Positions 19,222 through 27,174 of a DNA stretch of 64,000 bases are shown here, in pieces; within the stretch, counting starts at the first letter, position 1; each line of letters opens with the position of its first letter. The notes beneath the pieces are model-generated. The model did no database searches and was not told where the DNA came from. It saw nothing but the letters and a program-made list of their open reading frames with translations. Position numbers and translations under genes: made by a program. This DNA comes from Vagococcus penaei (GTDB taxonomy: Bacteria; Bacillota; Bacilli; Lactobacillales; Vagococcaceae), in assembly GCF_001998885.1 (NCBI RefSeq), contig NZ_CP019609.1:496001-560000 (forward strand), in the 5' to 3' direction.

Positions 19222-19582
19222 GAACTATATTCTCCTCTTCATCTTTAATAGTAAAGTTATTATAGCAAATTAATGAATTAAGGGCTATTAATTTTTGATT
19301 TTTGAAAATAATTAATAAAATACAATCGTTTTATTAACGGTATTTTTTATGCAAAATCATCTATTATTAATAATCAATGATTTAAAAAACAACAAAAAAA
19401 CCATTAGTTAACAAACATGTTAACTAATGGTTTTAACTAATTGATGAAATAATTTAGCGTTAGACTCATTGATTTTTAATTTTAGTTCAGTAAAAATTTT
19501 TTAATTAGCTAGGTAATGAAAAAACTTTTATTATATTCATCGAGTATTTATTTAGTATATCTATAAAAATAACTATTATTTT
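19222..19582. other. Intergenic region with a strong terminator
   Basis: About 360 A+T-rich bases. The only clear element is a long hairpin at 19394-19434. The rest is probably the 5' region of guaD (right of 19222) and the original 3' flank of the SufT-like gene before the island arrived. Confidence 0.5.
19388..19434 (-). terminator. Terminator, presumed original 3' end of the SufT-like gene
   Basis: AAAACCATTAGTTAAC pairs perfectly with GTTAACTAATGGTTTT across a six-base loop. The A7 run to the left gives a U-tract for the minus strand. In an island-free chromosome it would end transcription of the SufT-like gene. Confidence 0.8.
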
Positions 19583-19825
19583 CTATCTAATCCCTAACGA
19601 AATCCTCGCATATCTACTCATTCTATCAGTCGTCCATGCCGGGTACCACACTAATTTTACTTCGACTTCTTTGACTTCTTCAATGTCACGTAATGCTTGA
19701 TGGATTTCTTCTGTGATGACATCTGCTAAAGGGCACCCCATAGTTGTCAATGTCATTTTGACTTCACAATAACCATCATCATCTAAATTCACTTCATATA
19801 TAAGTCCTAGGTTGACAATATCAAT
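19583..19825 (-). pseudogene. Displaced 3' part of a SufT-like (MIP18/DUF59) gene
   Basis: This encodes residues from about Ile32 to the C-terminus of the same protein as the intact gene at 26701-27036, from DIVNLGLIYEV to ARISLGIR. The two stretches differ at 20 of about 243 bases but only at three residues (LDDDGY here, LAENGY there). Homology stops abruptly at the shared 11-mer ACAATATCAAT (19815-19825 and 26933-26943). The frame is open upstream to 19891, but those residues are unrelated and lack a ribosome-binding site at the ATG. I read it as the original 3' half, cut off when an island entered the gene. Confidence 0.85.
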
Positions 19826-19972
19826 CTCCTCGCCAGCAGAATGCAGTTGGTAATATGACCAACTCAAGTTCATTACAACGCAAAATTTCACAAAGATTCT
19901 GATACTCTTTTATTCAATTTTTATAGTTAAATTATACCTTAAAAACAGCTAAAAAACACTCAAAAATGGCAT

Positions 19973-20022
19973 GGACTACTGACACAAAAGATAAAAAAAT
20001 CGCTATTTGGTCAGTAGTCCAG
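19973..20022 (-). terminator. Hairpin behind the NTPase operon
   Basis: GGACTACTGA and TCAGTAGTCC form a perfect ten-base stem, enclosing an A/T-rich partly paired interior. No strong U-tract follows on the minus strand, so it may be a terminator or an RNA-stabilising structure. Confidence 0.5.
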
Positions 20023-20097
20023 AGAATTTTATTAAAAAATAATAAAATCAGATAGATGTATTTTTAATTGTTAGCTAATCAAAATTATTCAATAACA

Positions 20098-20313
20098 TTA
20101 TAGTAATTTAACTTCAACTTTCGATTCAGGTTTATTTCGTTTTACATATACACTAAGTTTTTCTGGTTCTTTTTCTTTGTAAGATGAAACTATTCCGACA
20201 TCTATTAAATTATCCAATAGTTCCCTTATCATACTGTTATTTTCAAGTACAATTTCACGCATTCTACCATCTATGTACAATTGATTATAAGGGATTTCTT
20301 GTTTTTCAGCCAA
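20098..20313 (-). other. Out-of-frame C-terminal extension of the YobI-like NTPase
   Basis: A coding-like frame in the -1 frame relative to the NTPase, overlapping its last 43 bases. It reads EKQEIPYNQLYIDGRMRE and continues to NKPESKVEVKLL before TAA at 20098. It has no ribosome-binding site (only a TTG at 20313) and would continue the NTPase smoothly (VETWL, then EKQEIPY) if one base were added near the A5 run at about 20296-20302. The sequence G_AAA_AAC there is only a weak slippery site. I interpret it as the true C-terminus after a one-base frameshift, or less likely as a separate small protein. Confidence 0.6.
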
Positions 20314-23300
20314 GTTTCTACAATTTCATATTGTTCATCGGTGTACTTAAATTTTCTAAATACAAAATTCATATACTTGACAAATAATTCACTGTCAAAC
20401 GATTGACTAAAAATCACTTCAAAATCGTCTGATGTCAATGTATTAATAGACGTTTCATAGATAGTAGTTAATACAGTTTCTATAGTTTCCTGGTCTAACA
20501 TTCCCTTATTTATATTGAAAATAAAATACTCTTGAATTGAATCAATACTTGAATTTAAGTTTATTAGTTTATTCATCTGCTCATCTGTGATTATGATTTG
20601 CTCAGATAAAAGAGTGTCTATAAATTTCTGGTCTACGAATAGTTCTGGGAATTCTTTGGTAAATAGTAAATTAATTAACCTTAATAAATCAGATGTGTTC
20701 CATCCTTTAATTAAACCAATAATTTCATTGATAGTTAGCATGATTTCATTTGCATTTTCTACATAATCATCTTGGAAATTTAAAAGTAATTTATCTTTTA
20801 AATCAAAATCTCTAAATTCATCAAGTGTTTCAATATCAAAAACTACTAAGTCATTACTAATTAAAAATTTAACACTTGTTGCATCCAAATGATAAGCTTC
20901 ATATTTTGAAAGTTTTAAAATTTCTAAATTATTTTCATTTACATCTATTATTTTTTTATCAACTAATCCTTTCAGTAAGTTTTCAGTATCAGATTTAGTT
21001 TTATCAGAAAATTGTTCATAATCACTTTTAAGATACGGAATGATACTTGAATCATTAAAAATAATTCTTAAATATTCCAAATCAACTTTTTCAGAAGTCT
21101 TGAAGGTCATTAAATTTAACCAATTTAATTTATACTTTTCAAATTCAAATATTTTATTCCATAATTTCTGATTCTTAATCCTTGAAATATCAAAAATTTT
21201 AGTATTCGCACGACTGATTAGTTCCCCATATCTAATATACTCAGCATCTTCTTCATCATATAAATTTAACATTTCTATGAAACTCTCTTCGGTCTCATGT
21301 AATACTTCTAACTCCAATAACACATCTCTTATAAATTCATCTAAATTATCTTGAATATTAGTTATTAAATCTTGATTTTCCATTTGTAAAATATTCTCAT
21401 AAGATACTTCCTTAACCATTTCATTCTCACCATAATTTAAAATAGATTCAAATATTTTCGTGTTAAAATCAAATAATTCTAATTCAATAAATAATTTAAA
21501 TTCCTGACCACTTAAGTCTCCCATGTCGATATCTTCAAATAATATTTTGGCATCATCATACGTTTCATCATTATTATTAAAACTTGCAAGACTTTCAATT
21601 AGTTTACTTTTCTCTATAAAATTTTCCATTTCACTAAAGAAATGAGGTCTTGATATTATATTTTCTCTTAATAAATATTCTGGTTCTGGTTCTGGCTCCT
21701 CATTAAAATAAGGTTCATTCAATATAGTATTAAAAGGAACTCCATCTCGGTATCCGAAATAACTCTCTTCCAAGATAGTTGAACTAATTATTAAATTCAC
21801 TAATTTTGATTTCATACTTTCCTTAGATTTTCTAAAAAAATCTACACCGAAAATCTCAATCATTTTAAATATTACTTTAGATATTTTCTCTTCATTTAGT
21901 AAAATATCTAATTGTTCTAAATAGATATTCTCATCTTGATTAAACCAATTTTTCAAAACTACATCACGAACATTTTCTTTATCCTTATACTTATCAGAAA
22001 ACAAATACAGCAACATATTCTTGTTAAGTATACCGGGGCTTTCAAAGTCTTTGATAGATAGGTTTTCAATAACAACCGAGGAATCAGATAAATCTTCATT
22101 AAATTCTATTCTTTGATTTGATTTTATCTTAACCAAAACGTTTTTATCATTCGCTGTGAGGCTTTTTCCTTCATAAAAAATTGATAAGTAAGAAGAGTAA
22201 TCTTCTGCTAGGTAACCATTTGTTATTAAAAAAAGGATAAAAGCTTTCTCCCTAATTGTAACTTTTAATTTATGATATGAAGGAATTTTAATTAAAATAT
22301 TCTCTTGACTTTTAGTATCGTTTGAATATTCCGTTGGTAAGTCGAAGATAGAATTCGCTAAGTTAGGATATAACCTCAATTTTTCTTGTAGTGACAGTCG
22401 CTGAAAAGCTGTTATTTTATCCTTTAATTGATTTACTTCATTAATTTTTTTATCTCGTTTTTTCTTAAGTAGACTACTTGGTTCTTTAATATCTATAAGC
22501 AACTTTGTAATGTCAACATTAAATGCACCTTTTTCATATGTTTTTACCCTAAGCTCGTTATCTTCGGCTTCAAACAACATTTCTAATTCTTCTAAAGTTA
22601 TATTTGACAATAACTTCCAATCTTCATCAATGTACAACTCGTCTTCTCCAGAAAGTCCTTTTTCAAAAAAGAATAGCTTAGCAGTACCTATTTTATTAAC
22701 CATCAAATCAAATTGAATATCTTCTAACTCTGCTTCTAAATCTTGCAATTCTTGTTTCAAATGACTTATCAATTCATTGTCATATTCATCTGTAGCAATA
22801 GCTTTATACAACGCACCTTCGGATTTTTGTAATTTTGTATATACTGATGGAATGAGATTTTTTAATGTAATTAGAGAAAATAATCTCTTTTTGTCAAAAC
22901 TATCTGATAACTTTCCATGCACGTCTATAAATGTATAGTATTCATTTACAATATTATTTAATAATCTTAAATCATGTATATGTAATGAAATATCACTTAA
23001 AAAAAGTTCAAACTCTTTTTCTAATATAATATCGTTTGGATAATTAGCAGCAAGTTCTGATTTTTCTATTTTAATCGAGTCCTTTTCCTTCAACACCTTA
23101 ATTTTACGCTCTTTTTCTTTACTTTCTATTAATGGAATTAAATAATCTCTTGAATTAAATCCATCTAATACAGGAATTACTGGGATAATCAGTTCAAAAA
23201 ACTTAGTTCTCAACTCAGATTCATGTTCTTCTACTTCATCTTCAATTTTCGAAAAAATATCCTCTTTTAAAGCATAGATAAAAGTAATATTTCTATTAAT

Positions 23301-24248
23301 TTGTTTCGCATTATTTAAAAGTATGTTTAGTTCTTTTAAATGTTCAAAAACTTTGATACTTCCAAATCTGTCAACATCTTCAATAACTACTACATTAAAG
23401 TTATTAGTTTCAAAGTAATATATTATTTCATCTATATACTTGTTAAAATAGGAAGTACTTCCTTCATTACCTTCTATTGTAATATTTCCAACACTCAATT
23501 TTGATAAACTAAACTGCTTAAGTATTATATTGATTAAAATAGCTAAAAGTACAAATAGACCTAATAAAAATAAGAAGTAAAAAATAAAATTTACCATTTC
23601 AATATTCTTCTGAATAAATTCAAATCTATTTTTCAACATAGTCTGTAGATTCAGAAAATCATTTAAAAATAAAAAACTCAAAATAGATAAAAACTCTGTT
23701 AATAAAAAAAACACTATTTTCCCTTTCGAGATATTGTTTATTTTTTTAAATCTTGAATGTGGTAGTTTAGCTTTTTTTTCACGATAAATCATTTGTTTAA
23801 CTAGACTATTTTCTAATTTTTCACTTAAATCAACAGTTATCTTATTTCCTCTTTCATCAACAAATTCTTCGTGGTCTTTCTTAGAATATGACCCTAATGA
23901 AAGATTTAAATAATTATTTTCATCATGTGCATTTTCAAAATTTCTAAGTATAGTACTCTTACCTGCTCCATATGAACTCATTAAAGCCACATTATGCACA
24001 TCAGGCATTCTAACACTTTCGTCTAGCCTATCAATATATGGTTGAATTTTTTTTAGGTCATCGCCTTCCAACAATTTTGGAGCTAAACTATTCTGCTTAT
24101 AACTTTCTGTCTCCATAATTTTCTTCTCACTGATTTTTCTTGACGAAACACGATTAACCCATTTTAAAAATCCAACGTAATTTTTCTTAAAGTACCTCGT
24201 TATTATTGCTAATGACAGAACTATTATTACTGACCAAAACACCTTCAA
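20271..24248 (-). CDS. YobI-like / KAP-type membrane P-loop NTPase, putative defence protein
   Basis: About 1325 residues, not an ordinary housekeeping protein. After an N-terminal membrane segment comes a P-loop NTPase domain: Walker A SSYGAGKST (about 100-108 counted from an ATG at 24275) and Walker B NVVVIEDVDRF (about 294-304). Two hydrophobic segments (about 187-207 and 228-255) sit between Walker A and Walker B, a hallmark of KAP-family NTPases, which include PifA of plasmid F. The roughly 950-residue remainder is acidic, helical and low in recognised motifs. The best ribosome-binding site (AAAGGGG) favours TTG at 24248 or 24251 over ATG at 24275. It follows the HhH-GPD gene by under 100 bases. 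Membrane-bound sensing or effector function is inference. Confidence 0.75.
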   Translation of the reverse strand: MKVFWSVIIVLSLAIITRYFKKNYVGFLKWVNRVSSRKISEKKIMETESYKQNSLAPKLLEGDDLKKIQPYIDRLDESVRMPDVHNVALMSSYGAGKSTILRNFENAHDENNYLNLSLGSYSKKDHEEFVDERGNKITVDLSEKLENSLVKQMIYREKKAKLPHSRFKKINNISKGKIVFFLLTEFLSILSFLFLNDFLNLQTMLKNRFEFIQKNIEMVNFIFYFLFLLGLFVLLAILINIILKQFSLSKLSVGNITIEGNEGSTSYFNKYIDEIIYYFETNNFNVVVIEDVDRFGSIKVFEHLKELNILLNNAKQINRNITFIYALKEDIFSKIEDEVEEHESELRTKFFELIIPVIPVLDGFNSRDYLIPLIESKEKERKIKVLKEKDSIKIEKSELAANYPNDIILEKEFELFLSDISLHIHDLRLLNNIVNEYYTFIDVHGKLSDSFDKKRLFSLITLKNLIPSVYTKLQKSEGALYKAIATDEYDNELISHLKQELQDLEAELEDIQFDLMVNKIGTAKLFFFEKGLSGEDELYIDEDWKLLSNITLEELEMLFEAEDNELRVKTYEKGAFNVDITKLLIDIKEPSSLLKKKRDKKINEVNQLKDKITAFQRLSLQEKLRLYPNLANSIFDLPTEYSNDTKSQENILIKIPSYHKLKVTIREKAFILFLITNGYLAEDYSSYLSIFYEGKSLTANDKNVLVKIKSNQRIEFNEDLSDSSVVIENLSIKDFESPGILNKNMLLYLFSDKYKDKENVRDVVLKNWFNQDENIYLEQLDILLNEEKISKVIFKMIEIFGVDFFRKSKESMKSKLVNLIISSTILEESYFGYRDGVPFNTILNEPYFNEEPEPEPEYLLRENIISRPHFFSEMENFIEKSKLIESLASFNNNDETYDDAKILFEDIDMGDLSGQEFKLFIELELFDFNTKIFESILNYGENEMVKEVSYENILQMENQDLITNIQDNLDEFIRDVLLELEVLHETEESFIEMLNLYDEEDAEYIRYGELISRANTKIFDISRIKNQKLWNKIFEFEKYKLNWLNLMTFKTSEKVDLEYLRIIFNDSSIIPYLKSDYEQFSDKTKSDTENLLKGLVDKKIIDVNENNLEILKLSKYEAYHLDATSVKFLISNDLVVFDIETLDEFRDFDLKDKLLLNFQDDYVENANEIMLTINEIIGLIKGWNTSDLLRLINLLFTKEFPELFVDQKFIDTLLSEQIIITDEQMNKLINLNSSIDSIQEYFIFNINKGMLDQETIETVLTTIYETSINTLTSDDFEVIFSQSFDSELFVKYMNFVFRKFKYTDEQYEIVETWLKNKKSLIINCT

Positions 24249-24267
24249 CAAATACACCCCTTTAAAT

Positions 24268-24352
24268 TTATACATAATTATCTTTTATAAACTTCGTTAT
24301 TCTTCTGGCATATGAACTATCAATTATTAGGTCATTTCCAGTACCTGGATAC
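24268..24352 (-). other. Out-of-frame C-terminal extension of the HhH-GPD gene
   Basis: Immediately behind the HhH-GPD stop, the +1 frame reads KVKYPGTGNDLIIDSSYA, then RRITKFIKDNYV and TAA at 24268. This stop sits just in front of the AAAGGGG site of the NTPase gene, as expected for the real end of the first gene. Deleting one A from the AAAA at about 24356-24359 would join the two frames (DLIEKK-VKYPGTG). I read it as the original C-terminus lost through a one-base insertion, or as sequencing error. Confidence 0.5.
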
Positions 24353-25063
24353 TTAACTTTTCTTCTCAATCAAATCTTTTACATATTCTTTTATAACAAA
24401 TAACTCCTCAAGTGACATATTTTGCAGTTTTGATTTAATATCGGTATTATTTGGATTACTCATGTATTGCCAAATTGAATTATCAATGATTGCAACAGGT
24501 GTGTCCATTTCCTTAGCAACAAACGTTAATAAATCAATGGCTTCCTGCTCTTTTACTTTTCTGCCTAGTGCATTGCTAATAAATTTAAGTATATGAACAT
24601 CAGGTTTTACGGTATCTACGTTTAACAGAATTGCTAAATATCTAGCTGTTGCTATTCCAATACCATTTACTTTCTGAATGTCTTTATAAAAATTAGGACT
24701 TTCAGCGAATAATCTCATTGATTCTAAATCATCAATACCTAACTTGTTGTCATTAAATACCATTGCCGTATCTAATAGCACTTGTCCCAGTTGCTTGAAA
24801 CGGTAATCTAAATACTTAGGAGCAAAATTTTCAGGTCCGTCTCTTTCTATCGTATCTATTAATTTTTCAAGGGTATTGATATCTGAATAATTCTCTTTAA
24901 AATACTTGATTTTAGGGACTACTGTTTTTTCATATACTCGTGAACGTGACATCACAGCATCCAATATTATTAAACAAGGATTATCATAATACTCTAGTGC
25001 TGGTACAAGTGTTATGTGTTCTAACTCACTTTTTATCTTCTCAATATCATTAGTACTATTCAC
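24353..25063 (-). CDS. HhH-GPD-fold protein (DNA glycosylase/endonuclease III-like), partner of the NTPase
   Basis: A 236-residue, mostly helical protein. Residues 131-141 (KVNGIGIATAR) form a helix-hairpin-helix, followed by LLNVDTVKPDVHILKFISNAL. This matches the HhH-GPD region of base-excision glycosylases, with Asp155 at the catalytic Asp position (compare VDTH in endonuclease III). The position of the endonuclease III catalytic Lys is Ala138 here, and no C-terminal Fe-S cysteines exist, so a lyase activity of the EndoIII kind is unlikely. The start is GTG at 25063 with TTGGAGGAG 4-7 bases upstream. First gene of the operon with the KAP-type NTPase; probably acts on or binds DNA. Function inferred from fold and context only. 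Confidence 0.72.
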   Translation of the reverse strand: MNSTNDIEKIKSELEHITLVPALEYYDNPCLIILDAVMSRSRVYEKTVVPKIKYFKENYSDINTLEKLIDTIERDGPENFAPKYLDYRFKQLGQVLLDTAMVFNDNKLGIDDLESMRLFAESPNFYKDIQKVNGIGIATARYLAILLNVDTVKPDVHILKFISNALGRKVKEQEAIDLLTFVAKEMDTPVAIIDNSIWQYMSNPNNTDIKSKLQNMSLEELFVIKEYVKDLIEKKS

Positions 25064-25149
25064 TATTTCTCCTCCAAAAAAACACTTATTAATCTAAATT
25101 AGTTCATTAACAATTAGTATATCAAAGTTTAATTTAAAATAACTGAAAA

Positions 25150-25212
25150 TATATAAAAAAGCCACAGTATTTAAATATTATCATTCCACATAATAATATT
25201 TAAAACACTATG
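25150..25212 (-). terminator. Long hairpin upstream of the HhH-GPD gene
   Basis: TTTAAATATTAT and ATAATATTTAAA form a perfect 12-bp stem, extended by CATAGT/ACTGTG, and are followed on the minus strand by GGC and six T's. It should stop transcription coming from the decayed IS3 copy; it could also be an operator for the operon, since the promoter must lie between it and 25063. Confidence 0.65.
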
Positions 25213-25276
25213 ACTAGCTATTCTATACTGGTTTAAAACCTCGTTGTAACATTTTCTTTTGAAGGAAACTATTTAA

Positions 25277-26164
25277 CTATTCCCAATCTAAGCGATAATT
25301 AATCGGGGATTGCTACCCAAGTTTTCCATGTTTTCTAAACTTGTTCCACCAATTGACATAATCCATTAACTCATACTGTAATTCAAACAAGGAATCAAAA
25401 GATTGTTGGTGAATCAACTCAATCTTAAAGGCTCGATAAGTTGCTTCTGCCACGGCGTTATCATAGGGACAACCTGGACGTGATAAAGAACGTTTAATCT
25501 TAAATGCATCTAATAATTCGTCAATACTTTGGCTATCGAATTCTTTTCCACGGTCTGTATAAAAAATTTCAACATCATCTAATGGTTGTTCAATCGTTCC
25601 GATTGCCTGTAATACAAGGTCCACATATTTGTAGGAACACTGGAATATCGAACTATTTCTCTATATAATAAATCAAGAATAAAACAAACGTAATGCCATT
25701 TTTGGTCTACTTTAACATAGGTTAAATCTGTCACTAAAGTTTCGATAAGTTTCGTTCTATCAAATTGACGTGATAAAATATTAACGATTTCCTGTTCATT
25801 TTTGTTAGTTACTTGAGGTTTAAATATCAGTTTTGTATAGCTCGAAACAAAATTGAGTTTTTCCTAGCAACTTCTACTTTCGTCCGACTATCAGCGCTGC
25901 TTGCTTTAAACTATCATTCTCCACCATCAGCTCTTTATTTAGTTTTCGTCATTCACACAATTCTTTTTCTTCTGGTGTCAAATTATTTTCCTCTTTTAAT
26001 GACCCTGATTGATTATATTGTTTCACCCATCTATCAAAGGTTAATCGTGTTAAATCGTATTCTCTTAAAATATCTTTTCTAGGTTTTCCTGATTTGTGGA
26101 GTTCCACCATTTGTTTCTTAAATGATTCTTTGAATGTCCGTCTTGTTTTTCTATTAGTTATCAT
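25277..26164 (-). pseudogene. Decayed IS3-family transposase (OrfA plus OrfB remnants)
   Basis: OrfA starts at 26164 (TNRKTRRTFKESFKKQMVEL, helix-turn-helix) and would run to 25874, but a TGA interrupts it at 25949. OrfB begins without its N-terminal part and shows the DDE core in pieces: VTDLTYVKVDQKWHYV, a frameshift near 25625, then YTDRGKEFDS and NAVAEATYRAFKIE, then a premature TAG at about 25313 before QSPINYRLDWE. At least one deletion, one frameshift and two nonsense changes make it dead. Ends and inverted repeats could not be fixed; the element probably spanned about 25240-26230. Confidence 0.85.
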
Positions 26165-26700
26165 GAGATAAGCACCTACTCTGTTTTTTATTAAGTATAA
26201 ACACCTTATCTTTTTTGTTCAACTAAGTGTAACCTATCCATATTCATTAAGCATCTCTTTTAATTGTGGATAACTGTTATCTTGAGCACTTAATTTATCC
26301 AAAGTATTATTCAACACCTTTAAATCACTTATTGGAAATTGTGTAGTTAAGACTACTCAAAATAAAAAAATACCACGTATTGTAAATAGATTTAATCATA
26401 TCCAGTAATTACTTTTTTATATTTTTGTATTTTTTAGATAAATCTATAATTCTATTCCAATTACTAGTTACTCTAACAAACCCTTTAATAGTAAACGTTA
26501 CAAAAAAACTCCTCCATTAACTTATTAGTTAACGAAAGAGTGTATTAATTCTTGTAATTTTAATTTGGTAGTCATTCAATATTTGACTCTTTTAGTCAGT
26601 AATCCAAACTATGAGAAATTTATCTTGGACACTGTATTCGGTGAATATAGTTCACTCACCACACTGTTAATCAAATAACCTATAATTGTTTCTGTAATTC
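26165..26700. other. Non-coding and remnant region at the right side of the island
   Basis: Some 535 bases. Minus-strand positions 26356-26234 form a short open stretch ending DKLSAQDNSYPQLKEMLNEYG, protein-like but without a start, so probably the tail of a lost gene cut by the IS3 copy. A terminator lies at 26502-26541. Otherwise nothing recognisable. Confidence 0.4.
26502..26541 (-). terminator. Terminator behind the intact SufT-like gene (island copy)
   Basis: ACTC/GAGT outer arms and TTAACT/AGTTAA inner arms with a run of seven A's at 26502-26508 (U-tract on the minus strand). It differs from the terminator at 19388-19434, in keeping with a foreign 3' end. Confidence 0.65.
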
Positions 26701-27036
26701 TTATCTAATCCCTAACGAAATCCTAGCATATCTGCTCATTCTATCAGTCGTCCACGCCGGGTACCACACTAGTTTTACTTCTACTTCTTTGACTTCTTCA
26801 ATGTCACGTAATGCTTGATGGATTTCTTCTGTGATGACATCTGCTAAAGGGCAGCCCATAGTTGTCAATGTCATTTTAACTTCACAGTAACCATTTTCGG
26901 CTAAGTTAACTTCATAAATCAACCCTAAGTTAACAATATCAATGCCTAACTCAGGATCAATGACGGTTTCTAAGGCAGCTAATATATCTTCTTGGATTGC
27001 TCCAAGTTCTTCTGTTGTCCATTTTTGTTCACTCAT
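26701..27036 (-). CDS. SufT-like metal-sulfur cluster assembly factor (MIP18/DUF59)
   Basis: A 111-residue cytoplasmic protein thought to help maturation of Fe-S proteins. Family features: DPELGIDIVNLGLIYEV (28-43), TLTTMGCPLADVI with conserved Cys62, and the C-terminal VKLVWYPAWTTDRMS. ATG at 27036 follows AGGAGG by 9 bases. The 5' third is presumably the resident gene and the 3' two-thirds are inferred to come from the island, joined within the codons for Ile32-Val35. The hybrid reads through without a defect, so the insertion preserved function. A truncated second copy lies at 19583-19825. Confidence 0.9.
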   Translation of the reverse strand: MSEQKWTTEELGAIQEDILAALETVIDPELGIDIVNLGLIYEVNLAENGYCEVKMTLTTMGCPLADVITEEIHQALRDIEEVKEVEVKLVWYPAWTTDRMSRYARISLGIR

Positions 27037-27124
27037 GTTAAGTAACCTCCTACTTATAATCCTCTTAATCATAACTGAGTTTTTCATGTTTGTAAATCAT
27101 CAAACACTGGACATTTTCTCTATA

Positions 27125-27163
27125 AAAAACCTGGAGTAGCCACAATTACGGTGACTACTCCAG
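27125..27163 (-). terminator. Terminator after lysA
   Basis: CTGGAGTAG (27131-27139) pairs with CTACTCCAG (27155-27163), with a CCAC/GTGA inner part. Six A's to the left form the U-tract on the minus strand. Confidence 0.8.
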
Positions 27164-27174
27164 TATCTTATCAA

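Larger units (their letters stand above)
19826..26932. mobile_element. Genomic island inserted in a SufT-like gene (boundaries inferred)
   Basis: The segment between the two copies of ACAATATCAAT. It brings a replacement 3' half of the SufT-like gene on its right side, a two-gene HhH-GPD / YobI-like NTPase operon, and a degraded IS3-family copy. The replaced 3' half differs by about 8% in DNA but almost not in protein, as expected if it came from another strain or species. No integrase, relaxase or phage gene is inside, so mobility would have to be supplied in trans or has been lost. The region looks more A+T-rich than its neighbours. Confidence 0.65.

Noticed and set aside
19222-19390. Purine riboswitch upstream of guaD
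   Set aside because: No conserved purine-aptamer core or following terminator was visible.
19583-19891. Functional 102-residue second SufT-like protein
   Set aside because: Its first 22 residues are unrelated to the family and the ATG lacks a ribosome-binding site; better explained as a displaced gene end.
20290-20310. Programmed -1 frameshift at G_AAA_AAC in the NTPase gene
   Set aside because: The heptamer does not have the needed identical first three bases, and no stimulating structure was seen; a one-base indel is simpler.
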